In this document: piece after piece, positions 22,594-34,290 of the stretch
Layout: each line of letters opens with the position of its first letter
How positions within the stretch are numbered: the first letter of the stretch is position 1
Assembly: GCA_947044405.1 (NCBI GenBank)
Contig: CAMRHE010000646.1
Span: 397,001 to 461,000, forward strand
Direction of reading: 5' to 3'
DNA: 64,000 nucleotides
DNA from: Leptodactylus fallax
Lineage: Eukaryota; Chordata; Amphibia; Anura; Leptodactylidae
Position numbers and translations under genes: made by a program
The notes under the pieces: model-generated
Databases searched by the model: none
What the model saw: the letters and a program-made list of their open reading frames with translations, nothing else
What the model was told of the DNA's origin: nothing

Positions 22594-23168
22594 GTAACAT
22601 TTTTATTTCTTCCGTTTTATACCCTTCATGGATTTGGAACATGATCTTACAGACAATTGCTGTTTTCTAAATATTTTTGAATATTTTGGTCATAGGTTTT
22701 TGAATTCTTGACCATTTCCATCATCTTTAGCTCCATATATTTACTGCAAGGCGGACATAAGCGCAGGGTTGGGTCAGCCTTTTATTTCACACTTCCTAAA
22801 TTTGTCACGGTTTGACCCGGTGGGCTCTGTGGTGTGACAACCCCCAAACGGATCCGGAACTCCATTCTTAGAAAAGTTTACTAAGCAAAATGTGCCAGAT
22901 TTATCTTATGATTTTGACACATTTTACCTTGACAGTGTTGGAAAGAGAGGATAGACTGGGCGAGGCTAAGAAGAATCTTCAAAAATGTGAATGTTGATCA
23001 ATTTGTCACAATTTTCATCAATTTTTCCAACAATTCCAAACGGTCTTTTGATAAAACTCCTATAACTTGTTGATAACTCTATCCCAGGCTCCAGGAAACA
23101 TATTTTCCAACCTACTTGAGATATTATTTGATCACATCTCCATAATAGTCGTCATCTGCTTCTTTTAG
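22594..23168 (+). other. Intron 22, no gene seen
   Basis: 575 bp, rather AT-rich, with no repeat or element recognised. Confidence 0.5.
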
Positions 23169-23435
23169 CTCTTCCTGTGATATTCAAAGAAGAACTGAAA
23201 AAGATGGAAGTTTTGGAGGGAGAAGCGGTCACCCTGCGCTGTGAGCTAAACAAGGCGGACGTGGGTGTAGAGTGGTTCAAGGGGGATAAAATGTTACAAC
23301 CTGGAGACAGGTATACAATGCAGCAGGTTGGAGGCACCGCTACACTCAGCATCCTGGAGGTCAGTGAGGAAGATGATGGGGATTATTCTTGTGTCTGCGG
23401 AGAAGTGAAGACAATCAGCCACCTACAAGTACAAG
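23169..23435 (+). CDS. OBSCN: E23: Ig domain exon, CVCG class
   Basis: 267 nt after acceptor gcttcttttag. Opens ALPVIFKEELKKMEVLEGE; Cys in TLRCELNK, Trp in VEWFKGDK, DRYTMQQVG, F strand DDGDYSCVCGEVKTI. Ends LQVQG at donor gtaaat. It is followed by the largest complete intron, 10.1 kb. Confidence 0.91.
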
Positions 23436-23559
23436 GTAAATAACGTTTCTTGATGATTCATAATGTGTATCAGGTTGAAGAAGGAAGAAGCATCTAGTAT
23501 CTTAACACATAAGGGGTATGAACTCAATGATAACCCTGATAACCCAGCGTCCTACTAAT

Positions 23560-25675
23560 AATGGTTGTATAATCTGTACAGTATGTAGTGAACTCCCTCT
23601 AGTGGTGACTGTATAATCTGAATGTAGTGAGCTCCCCCTAGTGGTGACTGTATAATCTGTATGTAGTGAGCTCCCACTAGTGGTCACTGTATAATCTGTA
23701 TGTAGTGAGCTCCCCCTAGTGGTGACTGTATAATCTGTATGTAGTGAGCTCCCCCTAGTGGTGACTGTATAATCTGTAGGTAGTGAGCTCCCCCTAGTGG
23801 TGACTGTATAATCTGTATGTAGTGAGCTCCCCCTAGTGGTGACTGTATAATCTGTATGTAGTGAGCTCCCTCTAGTGGTGACTGTATAATCTGTATGTAG
23901 TGAGCTCCCTCTAGTGGTGACTGTATAATCTGTATGTAGTGAGCTCCTCCTAGTGGTGACTGTATAATCTGTAGGTAGTGAGCTCATCCTAGTGGTGACT
24001 GTATAATCTGTATGTAGTGAGCTCCCCCTAGTGGTGACTGTATAATCTGTATGTAGTGAGCTCCCCCTAGTGGTGGCTGTATAATCTGTATGTAGTGACC
24101 TCCCTCTAGTGGTGACTGTATAATCTGTAGGTAGTGAGCTCATCCTAGTGGTGACTGTATAATCTGTATGTAGGGAGCTCCCTCTAGTGGTGACTGTATA
24201 ATCTGTATGTAGTGACCTCCCTCTAGTGGTGACTGTATAATCTGTAGGTAGTGAGCTCATCCTAGTGGTGACTGTATAGTCTGTATGTAGTGAGCTCCCC
24301 CTAGTGGTGACTGTATAATCTGTATGTAATGAGCTCCTCCTAGTGGTGATGTATAATGTGTATGTAGTGAGCTCCTCCTAGTGGTGACTGTATAATCTGT
24401 ATGTAGTGAGCTCCCTCTAGTGGTGACTGTATAATCTGTATGTAGTGACCTCCCTCTAGTGGTGACTGTATAATCTGTAGGTAGTGAGCTCATCCTAGTG
24501 GTGACTGTATAGTCTGTATGTAGTGAGCTCCCCCTAGTGGTGACTGTATAATCTGTATGTAATGAGCTCCTCCTAGTGGTGATGTATAATGTGTATGTAG
24601 TGAGCTCCTCCTAGTGGTGACTGTATAATCTGTATGTAGTGAGCTCCCCCTAGTGGTGACTGTATAATCTGTATGTAGTGAGCTCCTCCTAGTGGTGACT
24701 GTATAATCTGTATGTAATGAGCTCCTCCTAGTGGTGATGTATAATGTGTATGTAGTGAGCTCCCTCTAGTGGTGACTGTATAATCTGTATGTAGTGAGCT
24801 CCTCCTAGTGGTGACTGTATAATCTGTATATAGTGAGCTCCCTCTAGTGGTAACTGTATAATGTGTATGTAGTGAGCTCCCTCTAGTGGTGACTGTATAA
24901 TCTGTATGTAGTGAGCTCCCCCTAGTGGTGACTGTATAATCTGTATGTAGTGAGCTCCTCCTAGTGGTGACTGTATAATCTGCATGTAGTGAGCTCCCCC
25001 TAGTGGTGACTATATAATCTGTATTTAGTGAGCTCCTCCTAGTGGTGACTATATAATCTGTATGTAGTGAGCTCCCTCTAGTGGTGACTGTATAATCTGT
25101 ATGTAGTGAGCTCCCCCTAGTGGTGGCTGTATAATCTGTATGTAGTGAACTCCCCCTAGTGGTGACTGTATAATCTGTATGTAGTGAGCTCCTCCTAGTG
25201 GTGACTATATAATCTGTATGTAGTGAGCTCCCTCTAGTGGTGACTGTATAATCTGTATGTAGTGAGCTCCTCCTAGTGGTGACTGTATAATCTGTATGTA
25301 GTGAGCTCCTCCTAGTGGTGATGTATAATCTGTATGTAGTGAGCTCCCCCTAGTGGTGACTGTATAATCTGTATGTAGTGAGCTCCCCCAAGTGGTGACT
25401 GTATAATCTGTATGTAGTGAGCTCCCCCTAGTGGGGACTGTATAATCTGTATGTAGTGAGCTCCCTCTAGTGGTGACTGTATAATCTGTATGTAGTGAGC
25501 TCCCTCTAGTGGTGACTGTATAATCTGTATGTAGTGAGCTCTCTCTAGTGGTGACTGTATAATCTGTATGTAGTGAGCTCCCCCTAGTGGTGACTGTATA
25601 ATCTGTATGTAGTGAGCTCCCCCTAGTGGGGACTGTATAATCTGTATGTAGTGAGCTCCCTCTAGTGGTGACTGA
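23560..25675 (+). repeat. Array D: 39-bp minisatellite, about 54 copies
   Basis: Units with the core gtagtgagctccccctagtg are 39 bp apart, each followed by gtgactgtataatctgtat. Variants at the cccccta position (ccctcta, cctccta) and occasional 1-bp deletions occur. On the - strand each unit reads CCACTAGGGGGAG or a near form, which differs from the CTCF core consensus CCASYAGRKGGCR at one position. Long minus-strand frames here are repeat artefacts. Confidence 0.95.
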
Positions 25676-26310
25676 AGTGAATTCAGGGTAGAATAAATAT
25701 TTTACTTACTTTTGGACAGATACTACTTTTTAGAAAATGAATTTTAATAAAATGAGGATTAATCACTTTTTGTGTTTTGTCTTTTTTTCTCTCCGACTCC
25801 TGAGATTGTATATTTGTACATTTGGCTTCCTTTCTCTGGCTATATTTACAGCAGGTTGTGTAATAATCTGATAAGCAGACAGGACTGGGCCGTATATGAT
25901 GGGGCGGTGCGGTAAAAATCCTGCTGTAAATGATCAAATCACAATGAGCGGTTCAGTATGACGTGGTGCGGTCTAATGAGAAAAGAGTAAGAATTAGTAA
26001 CAAGAATAATAATGATAACAAAGATAAAACCACTAGTGATACATGTAATAAATACAGTCATATACAAATAATAAATAAAGCAGTATTATGTGCTGAGATA
26101 TTTTGGGTTATTTTCTGTTATTTCTGGCTTTCTCTCAGTTTTGCGCTCTATAAGTGACGGTCGGTTTTATATAGAGTTGTTTTATAAAAATTGTGTAAAT
26201 GTTAAAGCACAAAAACACAGAAATAATTCTCCATTATTGTGTCCTCGGGGTTTTTTTTTTTTTATTGTTTTTGCATCTTACTGTGTAATGTTTACCATCA
26301 TTGTGCAGAT
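25676..26310 (+). other. AT-rich spacer between arrays D and E
   Basis: About 0.6 kb, AT-rich, with a T-run near 26251. No gene, element end or repeat is recognised. Confidence 0.5.
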
Positions 26311-28190
26311 ACAGAAGACTTATCCGTAGACAACTTATCCGTAGACAACTTATCCGTAGACGACTTATCCGTAGACGACTTATCCGTAGACGACTTATCC
26401 GTAGATGACTTATCTGTAGATGACTTATCCGTAGATGACTTATCTGTAGAAGACTTATCCGTAGACGACTTATCTGTAGACGACTGATGACTTATCTGTA
26501 GATGACTTATCTGTAGACTACTTAACTGTAGACAACTTATCTGTAGAAGACTTATCTGTAGATGACTTATCCGTAGATGACTTGTTTGTAGACAACTTAT
26601 CTGTAGATGACTTATCCACAGACAACTTATCCGTAGACGACTTATCCGTAGATGACTTATCCATAGAAGACTTATCCGTAGAAGACTTATCCGTAGATGA
26701 CTTATCCATAGAAGACTTATCCATAGAAGACTTATCCGTAGATAACTTATCCATAGATGACTTATCCATAGAAGACTTATCCATAGAAGACTTATCCGTA
26801 GATGACTTATCCATAGAAGACTTATCCGTAGAAGACTTATCCGTAGATAACTTATCCATAGAAGACTTATCCGTAGATAACTTATCCATAGAAGACTTAT
26901 CCGTAGATAACTTATCCATAGATGACTTATCCATAGAAGACTTATCCATAGAAGACTTATCCGTAGATGACTTATCCATAGAAGACTTATCCGTAGATAA
27001 CTTATCCATAGAAGACTTATCCGTAGATAACTTATCCATAGATGACTTATCCATAGAAGACTTATCCATAGAAGACTTATCCGTAGATGACTTATCCATA
27101 GAAGACTTATCCATAGAAGACTTATCCATAGAAGACTTATCCGTAGAAGACTTATCCGTAGATAACTTATCCGTAGATGACTTATCCATAGAAGACTTAT
27201 CCGTAGATAACTTATCCATAGATGACTTATCCATAGAAGACTTATCCGTAGATAACTTATCCGTAGATGACTTATCCATAGAAGACTTATCCATAGAAGA
27301 CTTATCCATAGATGACTTATCCATAGAAGACTTATCCGTAGATAACTTATCCATAGAAGACTTATCCGTAGATGACTTATCCATAGATGACTTATCCATA
27401 GAAGACTTATCCGTAGATAACTTATCCATAGATGACTTATCCATAGATGACTTATCCATAGAAGACTTATCCGTAGATGACTTATCCATAGAAGACTTAT
27501 CCATAGATGACTTATCCATAGAAGACTTATCCGTAGATAACTTATCCATAGATGACTTATCCATAGATGACTTATCCATAGAAGACTTATCCGTAGATGA
27601 CTTATCCATAGAAGACTTATCCATAGATGACTTATCCATAGAAGACTTATCCGTAGATGACTTATCCATAGAAGACTTATCCATAGAAGACTTATCCGTA
27701 GATAACTTATCCGTAGATGACTTATCCATAGAAGACTTATCCGTAGACGACTTATCCTTAGATGACTTATCCATAGAAGACTTATCCATAGAAGACTTAT
27801 CCGTAGATAACTTATCCATAGAAGACTTATCCATAGAAGACTTATCCGTAGATAACTTATCCATAGATGACTTATCCATAGAAGACTTATCCATAGAAGA
27901 CTTATCCGTAGATGACTTATCCATAGAAGACTTATCCATAGAAGACTTATCCGTAGATAACTTATCCATAGAAGACTTATCCATAGAAGACTTATCCGTA
28001 GATAACTTATCCGTAGATAACTTATCCATAGAAGACTTATCCGTAGATAACTTATCCATAGATGACTTATCCATAGAAGACTTATCCGTAGACGACTTAT
28101 CCACAGATGACTTATCCTCAGACAGTTGTCCGTAGACAACTTATCCGTAGACGACTTGTCCGTAGATGATTTATCTGCAGATGACTTTAA
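26311..28190 (+). repeat. Array E: 15-bp minisatellite, about 125 copies
   Basis: Units are forms of gacttatccatagaa, with two main switches: gtaga or cataga in the middle, and a final t, a or c before the next gac or aac. All frames stay open on both strands for over 1.5 kb because 15 is divisible by 3 and the unit lacks stops, giving false proteins of DLSIE/DLSVD and SSMDK repeats. Patterns of variants recur as longer blocks. Confidence 0.96.
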
Positions 28191-28377
28191 ACAATCTTAA
28201 AGTAGTTTTTTGTCACGCGACATCTCGGCTGATTGGATCATTACTCTCATCATGTGCCTCTCCTGCCTCCGGATGCTTCTCTTCCGTCCGATAAAAAAAT
28301 AAGTCAATAAAAATTCCTTGTAGTTTCTCCTGGTGGCCATGATGTTAATGTGCGGTGCTAGCCCTGTGTCTCACGTT

Positions 28378-30680
28378 GGACTTATATTGCGCCGTGCTGT
28401 ATGAACTATATTGTGCCGTGCTGTATGATCTATATTGTGCCGTGCTGTATGATCTATATTGCGCCGTGCTGTATGATCTATATTGTGCCGTGCTGTATGA
28501 TCTATATTGTGCCGTGCTGTATGATCTATATTGTGCCGTGCTGTATGATCTATATTGCGCCGTGCTGTATGATCTATATTGTGCCGTGCTGTATGATCTA
28601 TATTGCGCCGTGCTGTATGATCTATATTGGGACGTGCTGTATGTTCTATATTGTGCCGTGCTGTATGATCTATATTGCGCCGTGCTGTATGAACTATATT
28701 GTGCCGTGCTGTATGATCTATATTGTGCCGTGCTGTATGATCTATATTGCGCCGTGCTGTATGATCTATATTGGGACGTGCTGTATGATCTATATTGCGC
28801 TGTGCTGTATGATCTATATTGCGCCGTGCTGTATGATCTATATTGCGCCGTGCTGTATGATCTATATTGCGCTGTGCTGTATGATCTATATTGGGCCGTG
28901 CTGTATGATCTATATTGTGCTGTGCTGTATGATCTATATTGCACCACGCTGTATGATCTATATTGCGCCGTGCTGTATGATCTATAATGGGCCGTGCTGT
29001 ATGATCTATAATGGGCCGTGCTGTATGATCTATATTGCGCCACGCTGTATGATCTATATTGTGCCGTGCTGTATGATCTATATTGTGCCGTGCTGTATGA
29101 TCTATATTGCACCGCGCTGTATGATCTATATTGCGCTGTGCTGTATGATCTATATTGCGCCACGCTGTATGATCTATATTGCGCCACGCTGTATGATCTA
29201 TATTGCGCCACGCTGTATGATCTATATTGCGCCGTGCTATATGATCTATATTGTGACGTGCTGTATGTTCTATATTGCGCCGTGCTGTATGATCTATATT
29301 GCGCTGTGCTGTATGATCTATATTGCGCCGTGCTGTATGATCTATATTGTGCCGTGCTGTATGATCTATATTGGGCCGTGCTGTATGATCTATATTGTGC
29401 CGTGCTGTATGTTCTATATTGTGCCGTGCTGTATGATCTATATTGTGCTGTGCTGTATGTTCTATATTGCGCCGTGCTGTATGATCTATATTGGGCCGTG
29501 CTGTATGATCTATATTGCGCCGTGCTGTATGATGTATATTGTGCCGTGCTGTATGATCTATATTGTGCCGTGCTGTATGATCTATATTGGGCCGTGCTGT
29601 ATGATCTATATTGCGCCGTGCTGTATGATCTATATTGCGCCGTGCTGTATGATCTATATTGTGCCGTGCTGTATGATCTATATTGCGCCGTGCTGTATGA
29701 TCTATATTGCGCCGTGCTGTATGATCTATATTGGGCCGTGCTGTATGATCTATATTGCGCTGTGCTGTATGATCTATATTGCACCACGCTGTATGATCTA
29801 TATTGCAACGTGCTGTATGATCTATAATGGGCCGTGCTGTATGATCTATAATGGGCCGTGCTGTATGATCTATATTGCGCCGCGCTGTATGATCTATATT
29901 GCGCCATGCTGTATGATCTATATTGCGCTGTGCTGTATGATCTATATTGCGCCGCGCTGTATGATCTATATTGCACCGCTCTGTATGATCTATATTGCGC
30001 CGCGCTGTATGATCTATATTGCGCTGTGCTGTATGATCTATATTGCGCCGCGCTGTATGATCTATATTGTGCCGCGCTGTATGATCTATATTGGGCCGTG
30101 CTGTATGATCTATATTGCGCCGTGCTGTATGATCTATATTGCGCCGTGCTGTATGATCTATATTGCGCCGTGCTGTATGATCTATATTGCGCCGTGCTGT
30201 ATGATCTATATTGCGCCGTGCTGTATGATCTATATTGCGCTGTGCTGTATGATCTATATTGCACCGTGCTGTATGATCTATATTGCGCTGTGCTGTATGA
30301 TCTATATTGCACCGCTCTGTATGATCTATATTGCGCCACGCTGTATGATCTATATTGCGCCGTGCTGTATGATCTATATTGCACCGCTCTGTATGATCTA
30401 TATTGCGCCGTGCTGTATGATCTATATTGCGCCGTGCTGTATGATCTATATTGCGCTGTGCTGTATGATCTATATTGCGCCGTGCTGTATGATCTATATT
30501 GCGCCGCGCTGTATGATCTATATTGCACCGCTCTGTATGATCTATATTGCGCCACGCTGTATGATCTATATTGCGCCGTGCTGTATGATCTATATTGCGC
30601 CGTGCTGTATGATCTATATTGCGCCGTGCTGTATGATATATTGTGCCGTGCTGTATGATCTATATTGCGCCCTGTATACT
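28378..30680 (+). repeat. Array F: 24-bp minisatellite, about 95 copies
   Basis: Units with the core tgtatgatctatattgcgcc are 24 bp apart. Variable sites are the gcgcc/gtgcc/gggcc and gtgc/gcgc/acgc positions. It is open in several frames on both strands, giving false 736- and 766-aa proteins with 8-residue periods (MIYIAPCC on +, AQYRSYST on -). There is no splice or coding support. Confidence 0.96.
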
Positions 30681-30689
30681 ATACTATAC

Positions 30690-31130
30690 TGGTGTCGATG
30701 AGCAGGCTGCGGCTGATAAAACCTTGTAGAGTTATATGTGATGTTACACTACAAATCCCACTCGCTCATAGTAATGCCAGTTAGCGGCATTGTACGCTCT
30801 GTACTGTGTGTAAATACCCTCTTATGTGCATTTCACTCCTTGTCATGGTGGTCTGGTCAACAAATTATCTCTTGGTGCTCCAGCTCCGGCTGCAGGTACC
30901 CAGCTGTGTGCTCAGGCCTGGCTCTCTACAGCTATTTACTTTGAACTTTGTGGTCTCGGCCTCGGTTCCAGTTCTAGCTGTCCTCTGATCTCTCGCCTGG
31001 ACTCCTCGTCAGTCTTACCCGCCTGGCACTCTCACAGGCCTCTGGTACTATAAAGTCGCCTTCACCCCTCTGCACGAAGCTGCTTACCATCACCTACTCT
31101 TCTGTGGTGTTGAGACATCCCGGTTGTCAC
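30690..31130 (+). other. Spacer after array F, no gene seen
   Basis: About 440 bp of ordinary composition. Nothing is recognised. Confidence 0.45.
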
Positions 31131-31345
31131 TCAGGCTGGGGTCACACTTATGTTAGGTGACTGTTCGGTGACTTTGCCTCCCATTCTGATTAAAATGTGC
31201 CGAGAGAAAGGTCCTGCAAGCAGGAAACCGGGCGGAAACCCAGCGGACCCCATTATAGGCTATGAGATCAGTGGGTTTCCGCAGGTAACCGCTTTCTAAG
31301 AGGATAGGGTTCCCACTAGCGTCACTCAGCTGCACTGAACCTCGC
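31130..31345. mobile_element. Candidate hairpin-type dispersed repeat
   Basis: Contains ctggggtcacacttatg, then ggaaacccagcggaccccat, which is imperfectly reverse-complementary to the following ctatgagatcagtgggtttc. A stem of this sort within ctggggtcacac... repeats resembles, from memory, a short repeat family of frog genomes. Limits are uncertain. Confidence 0.4.
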
Positions 31346-31451
31346 TGTCTTCTTTGCAGCTCTGCTTCTTCAGCCTCATGTCTCAGGGGAGGTCTCAGAG
31401 GTCCTCCTGACTGTCCTGCATGCTATACCATAACATACAGAATACAGTTTG

Positions 31452-31464
31452 TCACTAGGTGGCA
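31452..31464 (+). promoter_or_regulatory. CTCF-like core, one mismatch
   Basis: The + strand reads TCACTAGGTGGCA, one mismatch (first base) from the core consensus CCASYAGRKGGCR. It is intronic. Binding is not shown by sequence. Confidence 0.35.
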
Positions 31465-31744
31465 GCATAGCAAGAGACCTAACAACAGACATGACCACTG
31501 CAAAGTAATTACGTAACAGCAAAAGAAGGGTTAACCAGCGATCTTGTACCCTGTAAAGGGGAAAGCACATAAGCCATATAGTATAGACATACAGATATAA
31601 TGCAGATAATGGCCGCCCATGTAAAAGCACAGTAAGTTATAACTGTTATTAATGGTGGACTCTATGTGCCATGGGAACCCTTACCAGAGCAAAGACTGGA
31701 ATAAACCAACGCTATTTCACTAACCAACCAAGTGTATTACCTGT

Positions 31745-32945
31745 ATTGCTGAAACCACCAAGTTTGTACCCTCATTGGGAGACTGAATCAAGATTGTGTT
31801 CCCTATGGGAGACAGTAACCACCAAATTTGTACCCTGTATAGGAGACAGTAACCACCAAGCTTGTGCCCTCTATGGGAGACAGTAACCACCAAGCTTGTG
31901 CCCTATATGGGAGACTGTAACCACCAAGCTTGTGCCCTCTGTGGGAAACTGTAACTATAAAGCTTGTGCCCTCTATGGGAGACTGTAACTATAAAGCTTG
32001 TGTACTCTATGGGAAACTGTAACTATAAAGCTTGTGCCCTCTGTGGGAAACTGTAACTATAAAGCTTGTGCCCTCTGTGGGAAACTGTAACTATAAAGCT
32101 TGTGCCCTCTGTGGGAGACTGTAACGAAAAAGCTTCTGCTCTCTATGGGAGACTGTAACTATAAAGCTTGTGCACTCTATGGGAGACTGTAACTATAAAG
32201 CTTCTGCTCTCTATGGGAGACTGTAACTATAAAGCTTGTGCACTCTGTGGGAAACTGTAACTATAAAGCTTGTGCACTCTATGGGAGACTGTAACTATAA
32301 AGCTTGTGCACTCTATGGGAGACTGTAACTATAAAGCTTGTGCACTCTATGGGAGACTGTAACGAAAATTCTTGTGCCCTCTATGGGAGACTGTAACGAA
32401 AAAGCTTGTGCCCTCTATGGGAGACTGTAACTATAAAGCTTGTGCCCTCTATGGGAGACTGTAACGAAAAAGCTTGTGCACTCTATGGGAGACTGTAACT
32501 ATAAAGCTTCTGCTCTCTATGGGAGACTGTAACGAAAATGCTTGTGCCCTCTGTGGGAGACTGTAACTATAAAGCTTGTGCACTCTATGGGAGACTGTAA
32601 CTATAAAGCTTGTGCACTCTATGGGAGACTGTAACTATAAAGCTTGTGCACTCTATGGGAGACTGTAACGAAAATGCTTGTGCCCTCTATGGGAGACTGT
32701 AACGAAAAAGCTTGTGCCCTCTATGGGAGACTGTAACTATAAAGCTTGTGCCCTCTATGGGAGACTGTAACGAAAAAGCTTGTGCACTCTATGGGAGACT
32801 GTAACTATAAAGCTTCTGCTCTCTATGGGAGACTGTAACGAAAATGCTTGTGCCCTCTGTGGGAGACTGTAACTATAAAGCTTGTGCCCTCTATGGGACA
32901 CTGTAACTATAAAGCTTGTGCCCTCTATGGGAGACTGTAAGTGCC
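31745..32945 (+). repeat. Array G: 34-bp minisatellite, about 35 copies
   Basis: Units with the core aagcttgtgcactctatggg, 34 bp apart, each with a HindIII site. The tail alternates between ctgtaactataaagctt and ctgtaacgaaaaagctt. A block of about 310 bp near 32330-32550 recurs near 32660-32870 with the same variant order, showing multi-unit duplication. Confidence 0.94.
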
Positions 32946-33543
32946 AAGCCAGTAGCCCTCTAGATGAGATGAGGTTTAGATTTTTGCATTGCTGACAGTC
33001 TCTGCTGTGCCCTCTCCTTCTGCAGGGCAGTCACCTCCACACCCCTCTCCTTAACCATCAACAACCTTGTCCTGTCAGGTCACACTGGCATGACTGTCAC
33101 ACACTGCTGAGTGATGACAACCTAGAGCCGCGGCTCCTTCACACAGCCATATTACAGCGTCTGACAACCTCCAAGCTGTAAGGACCACTGACAGCTGTAG
33201 ACTATGGGCGCGATGGGGTGGACAGAAGAACTATCTATCATAATCGTGTAGATAAATTCTCAGGATCTTTCCATCTGATTTGGTGTGGTGACCATATATA
33301 CTGTGCAGCACAGAGCACTATATGGCTGTACATGGTGTGAGTGTATCGCAGTAGTGCTGCGGTGTGGGCTCTGCTGTGACGTCTTACACTGGGTTTCCAG
33401 GCTGGGTCAGTGATGACTTCATAGGATTGTACTGAGGGGGTCCATTAGAGAGGCCTCCATGATCCTGTGCACCTATCTGTGCCGTTGTATAGCCTATACG
33501 CTTCATATACTGACCTGCTCTGTGGATTCTGTCATTTCTTCAG
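32946..33543 (+). other. End of intron 23, no gene seen
   Basis: About 0.6 kb of unique sequence leading to the E24 acceptor tcatttcttcag. Nothing is recognised. Confidence 0.5.
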
Positions 33544-33810
33544 CTTTACCTGTGCGCTTCACCCGGCCGCTCCAGAACGTCAGCGCCCAAGAGGAGCATA
33601 CCGTCACCCTGCAATGTGAGGTCTCCAAAGCCGGAGCCGCGGTGGAGTGGAGAAGAGCCGGGTTAGGATTACAGGCGGGAAGCAAGTATGAAATGAGGCA
33701 GAAAGGAAACGTGAGGGAACTGCTGATCCACAACCTGAGGCTGGAGGACACTGGAGAATACAGCTGTGACACCGGAGACCAGGACACCACAGCCTGCCTG
33801 ACAGTCACAG
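33544..33810 (+). CDS. OBSCN: E24: Ig domain exon, CDTG class
   Basis: 267 nt. Opens ALPVRFTRPLQNVSAQEEH; Cys in TLQCEVSK, Trp in VEWRRAGL, SKYEMRQKG, NVRELLIHNL, F strand DTGEYSCDTGDQDTT. Ends LTVTG at donor gtacat. It is isolated between a 10.1-kb and an 8.5-kb repeat-filled intron, and from here on the domains are of the CDTG rather than the CVCG type. Confidence 0.92.
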
Positions 33811-34129
33811 GTACATGTCACCTGAGGAGAGGTCCTCACCACATTATATCCCCTGCTCATAGCCTTACAGTCCTGAGAAATCCAACCTGTGTGATGTCAT
33901 CAGGACATCTGGTCCTCAGAAGGTCTCAACTTGGGTAAATCTGACCTCTGATGAAGAACATCACACAACAGACTCCACCGGGGCAGGCGTTATTACCAAA
34001 AACTAGGCCAAAATGTGGAAGCTATGTGTGAGACGCTCAGCGCCCCCCATGAACCAGTATCTTGTAGCGCCCCCTGTACAGCCATAACCTGACCTGCCAT
34101 AACCTGACCTCCTGGTTTTCTGGATCACT

Positions 34130-34290
34130 TTATCAATCTCTCACATCATTCTGGAGGAATTTTGGCCGACTCTTCTTTACAACAACGATTCAGATCATTG
34201 AGGTCTTGTAGATTGTTCAGATGTAACTTTACAAACTTAAGCCACGACGCCATGTTCTTTATAGATGGAAGAGACTTTCTCCTGACAACC
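34130..34290 (-). pseudogene. Tc1-type transposase remnant, C-terminal side
   Basis: Reading the - strand from about 34290: GRVVRRK, then a segment with KFVKLHLNN, then a direct jump to KEESAKIPPE followed by a stop. In intact Tc1 relatives about 200 residues with the DDE catalytic acids lie between these landmarks, so an internal deletion removed the catalytic core. Confidence 0.65.

Noticed and set aside
26600..28110. TTATCCACA words resembling bacterial DnaA boxes in array E
   Set aside because: They are point variants of the 15-bp unit ttatccata in vertebrate intronic DNA; a bacterial origin makes no sense here.
26298..28139. Open frames of 613, 528 and 517 aa over array E
   Set aside because: A 15-bp repeat keeps several frames open on both strands. 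The peptides are pure low-complexity echoes of the DNA unit.
28345..30701. Very long open frames (736 aa on -, 766 aa on +) over array F
   Set aside because: They follow from a 24-bp unit without stops repeated head to tail. Both strands are open at once, and there is no homology, splice or coding bias support.
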